In this document: positions 32,121-39,594 of the stretch, piece by piece
Position numbering within the stretch: the stretch's first letter is position 1
Layout: the number at the start of each line of letters is the position of its first letter
Assembly (NCBI RefSeq): GCF_004208415.1
Contig: NZ_CP035758.1
Location: forward strand, 10,106,001 to 10,170,000
Length of the DNA stretch: 64,000 nucleotides
Source: Ktedonosporobacter rubrisoli
GTDB taxonomy: Bacteria; Chloroflexota; Ktedonobacteria; Ktedonobacterales; Ktedonobacteraceae
Direction: 5' to 3'
The notes under the pieces: generated by a model
Seen by the model: the letters and a program-made list of their open reading frames with translations, nothing else
Told to the model about the DNA's origin: nothing
Databases searched by the model: none
Position numbers and translations under genes: made by a program

Positions 32121-32522
32121 ATGATCGAGCAGAACCAGCAATCGGCGGTCGAAACAAGCGTCATCTCTATGACACCAATTGCGGCAGATAAAGTACGTGA
32201 ACTTTTAGCGCAGGAAAATGATCCCGCTCTTGGTCTGCGCGTCTTCGTCGCCGGTGGAGGTTGCTCTGGTCTCCAATACGGTATGACCCTCGATGAAGAG
32301 CAAGAGGGCGATACGGTTATTAACGTTGGAGACTTCAAGGTTTTTGTTGATGAGATGAGCCTGACCTACATCACTGGTAGTGAAGTAGATTATGTCGATA
32401 GCCTGATGGCGGCTGGCTTTACTGTCAACAATCCTAATGCAGTGTCAAGCTGTGGCTGTGGACATTCGTTCAGGACCGCTGACGGTGGTGGCGAGGCGCG
32501 CGGGTGCGCGTGCGGCCACTAG
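32121..32522 (+). CDS. A-type iron-sulfur cluster carrier (IscA/ErpA family)
   Basis: 133 residues; GGAGAGGTG precedes ATG 32121. The three conserved cysteines are in place: GGGCSGLQYG (about Cys51) and SSCGCGHSF (about 109-112). A short extra tail with two more cysteines (ARGCACGH) is unusual. These proteins carry Fe-S clusters to apo-proteins in the cytoplasm. It has its own consensus promoter and terminator, so it is a single-gene unit. Confidence 0.92.
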   Translation: MIEQNQQSAVETSVISMTPIAADKVRELLAQENDPALGLRVFVAGGGCSGLQYGMTLDEEQEGDTVINVGDFKVFVDEMSLTYITGSEVDYVDSLMAAGFTVNNPNAVSSCGCGHSFRTADGGGEARGCACGH

Positions 32523-32580
32523 GTGCTAACCTGAGCTGCGCTTAATTTCATCTCATTCTCGTGTTTTGGTATGAGAGGAA

Positions 32581-32630
32581 AAAGGGTTTCTGCTGACGTA
32601 ATATCAATGAGTCACAGAAACCTTTTCTTT
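32581..32630 (+). terminator. Rho-independent terminator of the Fe-S carrier gene
   Basis: Twelve-base stem 32581-32592 with 32615-32626 (AAAGGGTTTCTG pairs with CAGAAACCTTTT, one G-T), then CTTTTCTTTT. Confidence 0.85.
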
Positions 32631-32656
32631 TCTTTTCCCTTACAGAAGGAGTGTAC

Positions 32657-32857
32657 ATGAGACAACGTGTTGCTCATAGACCCCACTATCGTACAATGCG
32701 CCAGTTTTTCTGCCCTCCCTCTCACGCGCAGCGAAAATTCTTTCATACCCGTTGGATGTATCGTCGCCAGCAGTTGCATTATGAGAAGCATCCTCTGGGC
32801 TATGGCCTCTCTCTGATCCCTTTGCCCACTTCCCTGCTGAGGCAGCGTTGGCTCTAA
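32657..32857 (+). CDS. Small basic protein of unknown function
   Basis: 66 residues from ATG 32657, with GAAGGAG at the right distance. It is rich in Arg, His and aromatic residues (RQRVAHRPHYRTMRQFF, TRWMYRRQQLHYEK). It lies between two terminators as a separate transcription unit. No family recognised; a real but uncharacterised small protein is possible because of the good ribosome site. Confidence 0.4.
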   Translation: MRQRVAHRPHYRTMRQFFCPPSHAQRKFFHTRWMYRRQQLHYEKHPLGYGLSLIPLPTSLLRQRWL

Positions 32858-32885
32858 TACAACGAGTACGATAAAAGAAAGAAAA

Positions 32886-32926
32886 AAAGTAGGCATCGAG
32901 AAGATAGATTATCTCATGCCTACTTT
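32886..32926. terminator. Bidirectional terminator
   Basis: Perfect 11-bp stem AAAGTAGGCAT / ATGCCTACTTT, with an inner GAGA/TCTC pairing and A/T runs on both sides. It serves the convergent genes at 32657 and 32934. Confidence 0.85.
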
Positions 32927-32933
32927 GCTTTCT

Positions 32934-33332
32934 CTACTCGCCGGTCTCGCTGGCAGGGCTGCTAAGCGGCTCCGTCAATATGCGCCTGACAAGTCCAGGC
33001 ATGTCACTGCTGAACTTTGAGTTTGCGATGACCTTCTTTGCTCCTGCCTGCAGAGCTTTCGCACGTGCCTCTAAGTCCATGTGTGAGCCGAAGGCCAACA
33101 CCGGTACATTGTGGGCACGCGCGCTGCGGATAGCCGCTTCCCAGTCGACCCCTTTAATGGCAATATTGATGATCGTCAGGGCTGGAGGAGCTTCCTGTGT
33201 CGAGGCCAGGCGCTGCTCCAGGGCTTCAAGCGTACGTACTGTTGTGACCTCCATATCGTGACGCTGCAATGTATCGCGAATTCTTACAGCAAAAAAAAGA
33301 TCTTTTTCTAGGGCGAGGATAGGTGTTGCCAC
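32934..33332 (-). CDS. Degenerate response-regulator receiver protein
   Basis: 132 residues. The N-terminus ILALEKDLFFAVRIRDTL and the later PVLAFGSHMD and GAKKVIANSKF segments follow the CheY fold, including Lys at the beta-5 position. The phosphate-accepting Asp after beta-3 is replaced: TIINIAIKGVDW has Asn where Asp would sit, so it is probably not phosphorylated. No output domain. It starts 7 bases after the gene at 33340 and shares its operon. Confidence 0.75.
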   Translation of the reverse strand: MATPILALEKDLFFAVRIRDTLQRHDMEVTTVRTLEALEQRLASTQEAPPALTIINIAIKGVDWEAAIRSARAHNVPVLAFGSHMDLEARAKALQAGAKKVIANSKFSSDMPGLVRRILTEPLSSPASETGE

Positions 33333-33339
33333 TGCCTTT

Positions 33340-33864
33340 TTAGTCCTCCGAGCGCTCGTAGACGGGACGGCGGAAGCGATCCCCTAACTCCTGGTTAATA
33401 ATGTCAAGATTCATATAGAGATCTGGCGTAAGGATATGATGTGTCCCGTTACAATAGGGCTTATCGCACTTCTTGGCATGGCTTGTCTCAAATATCAGGT
33501 TCCCATCTTCAACAGTTAGCCAGATGTGCTTACGCGAGTAGCCATCTCCCCATTTGAGGATGAGCCCATCTTTGTATTCGTCGAAGCGTCCCTGGCCATA
33601 GAGATAGTCCCTATTAAACATATTGAGAACCTGCCGAACGCGGCTGGCGTTGATGACGCGCGCAACTTCGGCAGACATTTGCGTTGTTGCCTCCGGGGCC
33701 AAATCTTCTTTAGGTATTTCAAGAGCTCGTGACGAATGTTGCTCTTCACGAATCATTTGCTGGATCATCTGGCCTTCTTCATCGCTTAGGCCATGTCCCT
33801 GACCAAGGATAGGGCCCTTACCAGATGGTCTTGATGTATTTTCAGGGTTGTAGGCATCGGACAC
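33340..33864 (-). CDS. Uncharacterised protein with CDGSH-like motif
   Basis: 174 residues from GTG 33864. The first 80 residues are helical and acidic; the second half is beta-rich. KKCDKPYCNGTHH (about 131-143) resembles a CDGSH iron-sulfur motif (C-x-C...P-x-C-D-G-x-H) but lacks the first Cys and has Asn for Asp. Whether it binds a cluster is open. It is upstream of the degenerate receiver in a two-gene operon. No family name is claimed. Confidence 0.55.
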   Translation of the reverse strand: MSDAYNPENTSRPSGKGPILGQGHGLSDEEGQMIQQMIREEQHSSRALEIPKEDLAPEATTQMSAEVARVINASRVRQVLNMFNRDYLYGQGRFDEYKDGLILKWGDGYSRKHIWLTVEDGNLIFETSHAKKCDKPYCNGTHHILTPDLYMNLDIINQELGDRFRRPVYERSED

Positions 33865-34053
33865 GATACTACTGCCTTTCTATTAAATGTCGCTTCTCTT
33901 TACATGAGTTTGCTTATCCTTGTAGAAACCTCACTCATTATATACCATATATGGAGGTGCCAGCGGAGCGGGAGTGTTCCTATGGCTCAGCTCCTTTGAG
34001 CGGGCGGGTCTGCCTGCTGCACTTTGCTCACGAGGCCCGACAAGCTTCAGGGC

Positions 34054-34605
34054 TTATACGTCAGTTTGCCAGAGCCGCTCGACTTTTGGGCCGCTCTCCG
34101 CCAACGTGATGCGAAAGACATCAGGGTTAGTCATATGGTACCAGGTCTCAAAGCCTATGTTTTGATCGAAATGCTTGAGTAATAAGGTGCTTAAATTGCC
34201 GTGGGAGACAAGGACGCTGACCTGGCAGGGCTGCTGGAGGATATCCGTAACGGCAGCAACTGCCCGCGCAGTTGCCTCGCGGCTGGATTCTCCTCCGACG
34301 AAGCGCAGATCTAGATCGCTAAAAGTAGCCCGTAGAGCGCCTAACCAGTCGGCAAGAGGCGTGATGCTGAGTACTCTTTCGATTAAACGATCGTCGGTTT
34401 CGATCTCCAACCGTAGCTCTCTGGCTAAGGGCTCGACCGATTGGATAGCGCGTGTAAATGGACTGGAGACGATGCGCTCGATTGAAGTCTGAGCCAGAAA
34501 CCTGGCCAGCGCGGCGGCCTGCGTTCTCCCTGTGGCCGTGAGTGGGGCATCTGGCTGTTGCCCCTCGGCCTGACAATGCCTGATAATATAGAGGATCTTT
34601 TGCAT
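34054..34605 (-). CDS. Histidine phosphatase (phosphoglycerate-mutase-like, SixA type)
   Basis: 183 residues. The family start YIIRHCQAE supplies the catalytic RH(G/C); LTATGRTQAAALARFL and SSPFTRAIQS, then VLVSHGNLST with the second His, complete the active site. Small size and lack of extra domains suit a SixA/CobC/GpmB-like phosphatase; the substrate is not predictable. Cys instead of Gly after the catalytic His is a common variation. Confidence 0.9.
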   Translation of the reverse strand: MQKILYIIRHCQAEGQQPDAPLTATGRTQAAALARFLAQTSIERIVSSPFTRAIQSVEPLARELRLEIETDDRLIERVLSITPLADWLGALRATFSDLDLRFVGGESSREATARAVAAVTDILQQPCQVSVLVSHGNLSTLLLKHFDQNIGFETWYHMTNPDVFRITLAESGPKVERLWQTDV

Positions 34606-34684
34606 AGTGCTTATTTGCTAGCTCCTGAGAAATGTTTTTGGCAATAGTAGTTTCAACTGCTAAGAGTTAGTATAGTATGGATTG

Positions 34685-35473
34685 ATGCCTGTTATGAAGA
34701 GGATGCCTGAACAAATTCCGGTGATCGTGGTTGACGATACCCCTGTGAAGCTGCGCGGAATTGCTGAATTTGTTGGAGAGACTTCGACACTGCAGCTTTA
34801 TGCCCAGCTTACGAAGCCTGCTGAAGCTATGAAGCTGATAGAAACTATTTGTCAGGAGCAGGCCCAGAGCCCGACTTTAGCCGGTTGGCTCGTTTTGCTG
34901 GATCTGCACCTTGGTAGCACAAATGGCCTGGAACTGGGAAGAGGACTGCTTGAACTGGCTCCCGATCTGCGCATTGTTATCTATACCCAGGATGCGAGCT
35001 GGACGCTGGCCGCCGAAATATTTCGCCATGAGTACCCACAGCGCCGTAATGCACAGAAGAGAGATAAGCGGGCCAGCGCGGCCGGACTGCACGGCTATGC
35101 CCTTTTTGCCAATCTGGAGCCGCGCTATCTTGATCAGATTGCCACAGCTGTTGTCGTGCGTAGGGGAAACTTTATCGACCCTGACGTCTTGAGATATTTA
35201 CTCAAGCGCCTACAAGGACGAAGATTAACGCCGCGTCAGGAAGAATGTGCAGCGCTCATCGCGCAGGGCCTGAGCAATGACGAAATCGCCTTGCGCATGG
35301 GCTTTTTGCATGGAAGAGGAAAGGCGAATGTTGGGCCTGTAGAGAACCTGGTAAGCGAGCTTTATCTGTTCTTTGCCATTGCCGGAGCCCCGGCTGATCC
35401 AGGCAGGCGCGTTTTGTTATCACAGGCCTATGAGGCGTATATAGGGTGGCGGCAAGATCCAGCAGAGCTATAA
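34685..35473 (+). CDS. LuxR/NarL-family response regulator
   Basis: 262 residues from ATG 34685 (TTG 34682 and ATG 34694 are alternatives). Receiver: VIVVDDTPVKLRGI acidic pair and VLLDLHLGSTNG phosphorylation site. The DNA-binding part is LTPRQEECAALIAQGLSNDEIALRMG, then NLVSELYLFFA, a GerE-type helix-turn-helix. It converges on the histidine kinase at 35521, 47 bases away, and forms a likely two-component pair with it. Confidence 0.88.
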   Translation: MPVMKRMPEQIPVIVVDDTPVKLRGIAEFVGETSTLQLYAQLTKPAEAMKLIETICQEQAQSPTLAGWLVLLDLHLGSTNGLELGRGLLELAPDLRIVIYTQDASWTLAAEIFRHEYPQRRNAQKRDKRASAAGLHGYALFANLEPRYLDQIATAVVVRRGNFIDPDVLRYLLKRLQGRRLTPRQEECAALIAQGLSNDEIALRMGFLHGRGKANVGPVENLVSELYLFFAIAGAPADPGRRVLLSQAYEAYIGWRQDPAEL

Positions 35474-35520
35474 GCAAGTAACAAAGGCTAGATGAAATTT
35501 ACTTTTTACAGGAGCGTGAG

Positions 35521-37530
35521 CTATGCGCCCGGAAGGCGGGATTCTTGTAAAGGACCGGATAGTGGCATAAGGACGGCTGGCGGTAGGGGGATGCTCAATT
35601 TGACGATGGTACCATGCTCATCCTGGGGGCGAAGAACTGAACTGATAAGCAAATTGCCTCCCGCCTCGCGAGTCTTCAGTTTAGCCTTAAAGAGGCTGGT
35701 TTTTGCTAAAGGAGTTGTTCTGGTATCGAAGCCTCGCCCGTCGTCAAGGATATACACCTCCAATGCACTATTGACATATTGAGTGCGAATCTCGGCCAGG
35801 GTCGCTCCTGCATGGTTATAGATATTGAGCAGGGCTTGCGTTACAGTATAAGAGATTGCTTCGGCAATTTTTGCCCCTTCTTCGGTCTCTTCTAGACTCG
35901 TGCTTAGCACATCGAGGGCGCGTAGATCTGCCTGTATGTGTAGGGGAGATTCTGGATGCAGGGCCGGCAGATCTTCCCGAATCAGCTTCTCTAGATGGAG
36001 TTTCAAGCCCAGACTACGCCGTTGATAGACATCTTCCACAAGCAATTGCAGGCCCCGAAGATCGCTTTCTAGTTCTTCACTGATGCGTCGCACTTTCCCT
36101 AATGCCTCGATAACTGGCTGTGCGCTAACTTTTCCCGCCTCGTCTCGCTCAGCTTCAACGCGCAATTTATGGAGCCAGTGACCTAGCAAAGAGCGAATAC
36201 GCAGGGCCTGTTGCCTGGGCTGATCGTGAATGCGTTGAGAAAGGATAGAGCGCAAATGGGCATCGGCCTGAAGCAGGAGCGAAGTGGCATGCTTGAGCTC
36301 ATCATTAGTCTTGCCCAATTCCCCTGCGGTTTTTTGCAATTCGTCGAGGGCCTCCTCGCGCTCCTCTAAAGTAATATGCAAACGATTGATTAAGCGTAAC
36401 GAGCGGATGGCATAGAGCAGGACGAGCGGGTAGACGGCGGCCAGCAGGTAGAACATTGGGAGCGGCAAAAGGGGGCTGCCAAAGAGGAAAATTGGTAATA
36501 CACCAAGGAAGAAGCCAAGGCCAATGCTTCCTACCCAGAGCGTGAGAAGGTCACCAATACGTTGACGGATTGGGGGCGAGATGAGGCCTTCGCCGGCTTC
36601 ATGTTCTGCAGTATGCCTGAAGGGAAGAAGGTGTCCCAGGCGTAGTAGCGAATAGATGCCTATGCAGAAGCTGATGCTTCCACCGAGGACCGCGTAGCCG
36701 AGCCCCAGGATAAGGTTTGTCCGGGTTGGGATATGTCCGCCAGTGAAGACGAAGGCTCCCCATTCATAAATGACGAGCAGGAGTACAGGGAGATAAGGGA
36801 GCCCATCGGTGAGCAGGTGTGGACGGCGCGTAGGGCGAAACTCTTCGGGGCGATAGAGTAGGCTAAGGTGGATAAAAGCGGCTCCCAGAAGCGCGAAAGA
36901 CGGTACCCAGAGAAACTGAAAGATGGCGTCTGGCGTGGCTGCTTGCTGGACATTTCCCCAATGGCTATAGAGTAAGAGCAGCATGGCAATCGGCAGCAAG
37001 GTCAGGCCTTCGACTGCTCCATTCCAGTCTTTTGATCTTGCTAACAGCAGGCCTCCCGCGATTAGCCAGCATATGCCAGCGAGCAGGGTCAGGCCATAAC
37101 TCTGCCACCACATATCCAGGGTAAAGGTGGCTGTGGGGCGTGCGAGCGTGTAATGTACGTCGTCATGAGCGATAGTATAGGTGATGGTAGATTTATCTGT
37201 AGCGTGCTGATAAGTAGCGGTGAGCCCGGTTTCTGCTGGAATATGATTGGCGGTAACGATATACTCGCTGCTGGTAAGCGATGTGGCTTTGACTTCAAAT
37301 GCTGGCAGTTGAGATGGCGTAGAAACGACGACAATCTTTCCGTCTACATTGGCCCAGAAAAAGCCGCCAAATGTTTTGCCTACTTCGTGGAGCAAACGAA
37401 AATGGCCTACCGCACTTATGGCAAGTAGGGCAATTGCAACAGCTAGATAAAGTAAGGTTACCCGCGTGCGTAGCTGTCGCCACCAGCTATTCGTTGTGTT
37501 AGAAGAAATTGACACCTTGTAGTCTAACAT
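35521..37530 (-). CDS. Membrane sensor histidine kinase (HisKA_3-like)
   Basis: 669 residues. One N-terminal helix (about 22-45), an extracytoplasmic domain (about 45-140), then a block of seven or more helices (about 145-365), as in 7TM sensor domains. A coiled coil (about 380-430) leads to the phosphoacceptor region SQRIHDQPRQQALRI (His near 433) and the ATP-binding domain: N-box LLNIYNHAG (about 568), DDGRGFD (about 595) and a second glycine region EAGGNLLI. The HDxxxQ-type phosphoacceptor box matches NarL-family partners such as the convergent regulator. Confidence 0.9.
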   Translation of the reverse strand: MLDYKVSISSNTTNSWWRQLRTRVTLLYLAVAIALLAISAVGHFRLLHEVGKTFGGFFWANVDGKIVVVSTPSQLPAFEVKATSLTSSEYIVTANHIPAETGLTATYQHATDKSTITYTIAHDDVHYTLARPTATFTLDMWWQSYGLTLLAGICWLIAGGLLLARSKDWNGAVEGLTLLPIAMLLLLYSHWGNVQQAATPDAIFQFLWVPSFALLGAAFIHLSLLYRPEEFRPTRRPHLLTDGLPYLPVLLLVIYEWGAFVFTGGHIPTRTNLILGLGYAVLGGSISFCIGIYSLLRLGHLLPFRHTAEHEAGEGLISPPIRQRIGDLLTLWVGSIGLGFFLGVLPIFLFGSPLLPLPMFYLLAAVYPLVLLYAIRSLRLINRLHITLEEREEALDELQKTAGELGKTNDELKHATSLLLQADAHLRSILSQRIHDQPRQQALRIRSLLGHWLHKLRVEAERDEAGKVSAQPVIEALGKVRRISEELESDLRGLQLLVEDVYQRRSLGLKLHLEKLIREDLPALHPESPLHIQADLRALDVLSTSLEETEEGAKIAEAISYTVTQALLNIYNHAGATLAEIRTQYVNSALEVYILDDGRGFDTRTTPLAKTSLFKAKLKTREAGGNLLISSVLRPQDEHGTIVKLSIPLPPAVLMPLSGPLQESRLPGA

Positions 37531-37596
37531 TTCTCAACCGCTGAGCGCAAGATGGAAAGCAGTAAGCAAAACCATTGCCGAGAGCAACATATTTTA

Positions 37597-38595
37597 TCAA
37601 TCACCTGACTGCAGGATCGCTTCGGTGATTCTAAAGTGTAGCTTGGCCACGCGCCCCAGGGCTTCCTGTCCAAGTTGGCTGACAATCTTGCGCCCAACAG
37701 AGACAATATCCGGATTCGAAGCTCCCTTGGGCAAAACGAAGCCTATGGCGAGAGAAAGCTCTTGCAACTGACGCACGAATTCGGCACGCGCTACAATAGA
37801 GGCTGCGGCAACAGCTATGTCATCTTCAGCTTTAGGGCGCTGCTCAACGCTTATCTGACAGCCCGCTTGTCCCAGAGCGTACTCTAATAACGCAGCGTTA
37901 GCGAATTGATCAACAAGTGCAAGGTTGCATTTGCTCTTTTGTTGGACGGCTTGTAGGGCCTGCGCATGAGCCTGGGCCAGAAGCTGATTCAGATTGCGAA
38001 CCTGGCTGTATAGTTGGTTATAACGCTCGGGAGGGTAGGCCACGATGCTGCAGTAGCCGTGACAGATCTGCTTAATCTTTTCAGCTAAGGGAAGGGTGGC
38101 CTTGTCAGCCAGAAGTTTGCTGTCGCGCACTCTTAGCTCTTGTAGCTGTGCTATGCGCGGCGTATCTACATAGATAGCAGCGATGACAAGTGGGCCAAAA
38201 TAATCGCCCTTCCCCGCTTCATCGCTCCCTATATGAGCCTGTCCAGCTATGTGCTGAGAAGGTGAGCTTTCTGCGAAGGTAAGCTGAGCAGCCATGTTCG
38301 CCGTGGCTGTCGGTTTTGCGGAACTCTGCTGTTCATTGCGCCAGGCATTAAGGGCATTCTGTAATGGACCAGCCTTGCCCTGAACTAGCATTTTGCCAGA
38401 CGAGTAAATATTGAGCGCATTTTGGTTGCGCCCATCACTGATCTCTAGCTGATAGCCATAGGCAATCTCTTTCTCGGCCCTGATGGACCAACCCTTTTCT
38501 GCAATATAGGCGCGCAGAGCAGCTAATGTAGTTTGCAAATTATCTTCTTTCATTGGACCTTTCAGCCTGGCTATCCAGGTAATATTTGTTACCAT
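37597..38595 (-). CDS. rnhC: Ribonuclease HIII
   Basis: 332 residues from ATG 38595 (the frame is open to TTG 38634). The N-terminal 90 residues match the TBP-like substrate-binding domain of RNase HIII, with LKGPMKEDNLQTTLAALRAYI. The nuclease domain begins HIGSDEAGKGDYFGPLV (catalytic Asp-Glu-...-Asp), and has RVRDSKLL, NLALVDQF and the AAASIVARAEF signature. It degrades RNA in RNA:DNA hybrids and removes ribonucleotides. Length is normal (about 300-330). Confidence 0.93.
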   Translation of the reverse strand: MVTNITWIARLKGPMKEDNLQTTLAALRAYIAEKGWSIRAEKEIAYGYQLEISDGRNQNALNIYSSGKMLVQGKAGPLQNALNAWRNEQQSSAKPTATANMAAQLTFAESSPSQHIAGQAHIGSDEAGKGDYFGPLVIAAIYVDTPRIAQLQELRVRDSKLLADKATLPLAEKIKQICHGYCSIVAYPPERYNQLYSQVRNLNQLLAQAHAQALQAVQQKSKCNLALVDQFANAALLEYALGQAGCQISVEQRPKAEDDIAVAAASIVARAEFVRQLQELSLAIGFVLPKGASNPDIVSVGRKIVSQLGQEALGRVAKLHFRITEAILQSGD

Positions 38596-38762
38596 TGACA
38601 GTGTACTATAGAGATCAAGAGCGCCTGAGCTCAAAATAGTAGCTAAGATCCTTGCTATAGTTTTTGGCGATTTAAGCTGTTGACTTACGTAAAGTCCATT
38701 TCTATACTAAAGTTAGTAGCTGAGTAAATGGTTAGCAAAGTTCTAAGGAAAGTGAGCATTCT

Positions 38763-39443
38763 ATGTCGCTAGTCTATGTCTTTGACGTAAACGAAACGCT
38801 GCTGGATTTGAAGGCATTAGATCCATACTTCGAGCAGCGTTTTGGGAGCGCTGCCTTGCGCAGTGTCTGGTTTGGGCAAATGCTTCAATCCGCTCTGGTT
38901 GCTACGATTACCAATGTGTACGCTGATTTTGGGGCTCTGGGCGTAGCTGCTCTTAGTATGCTTGCTGAACGTCAGCATATCCAGATCTCTGAGCAGGATC
39001 GGCAAGCGCTACGGGACGGCATGCAACATTTGCCCTCACATCCCGATGTGCCTGGCGGTTTAGCTATGCTGCGCCAGGCTGGTTTGCGCCTGGCGGCCTT
39101 GACCAATTCGACAGCCCAGGTTGGCGAGGCTCAGCTAACAAATTCTGGCCTGCGCGATTACTTTGAGCAGGTTCTCTCGGCTGATACCGTCAAGCGCTTA
39201 AAACCTGCGCAGGAGCCCTATCATATGGCTGCTGAGCGCTTGGGAGTGAGTATTGAAAAGGTATGCCTGGTAGCTGCGCACTCCTGGGACATCGCGGGGG
39301 CATTGCGTGCAGGTTGCCAGGCCGCATTTATTGCGCGCCCGGGAATGGTACTTGATCCATTGGTGGAACGGCCTGCGATTGTGGGTGCGAATCTACAAGA
39401 GGTCGCTACCAAGATCTTAGCGCGCGAGCAGATTGTCCACTGA
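38763..39443 (+). CDS. Haloacid dehalogenase type II family hydrolase
   Basis: 226 residues. Motifs of L-2-haloacid dehalogenases: FDVNETLLDL (nucleophile Asp near 8), LTNSTAQ (about 117), Lys at SADTVKRLKP, and VAAHSWDIAGALRAG (about 175-190). The family removes halide from 2-haloacids or acts on related small substrates; the type II fold and the DVNETL signature are clear, but the true substrate is not. An AAGGAAAGTGAG site precedes ATG 38763. Confidence 0.9.
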   Translation: MSLVYVFDVNETLLDLKALDPYFEQRFGSAALRSVWFGQMLQSALVATITNVYADFGALGVAALSMLAERQHIQISEQDRQALRDGMQHLPSHPDVPGGLAMLRQAGLRLAALTNSTAQVGEAQLTNSGLRDYFEQVLSADTVKRLKPAQEPYHMAAERLGVSIEKVCLVAAHSWDIAGALRAGCQAAFIARPGMVLDPLVERPAIVGANLQEVATKILAREQIVH

Positions 39444-39594
39444 TAATTGTAGCTTGCTAGGAGAATTCTCCAGCCAGGGAGAGAGAGCGGCTGTACCCTC
39501 CCTCCCTTTGCGCCGTTCCTCTTGCCAAACTCCCCCTTCCGTGCTATCTTCGTACGTATGATCTAATATTTTTGTGCAGCGTAGGAGACCTGTT

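Noticed and set aside
33340..33864. Firm call as CDGSH iron-sulfur protein
   Set aside because: One ligand Cys is missing and the Asp is Asn; kept as 'CDGSH-like' only.
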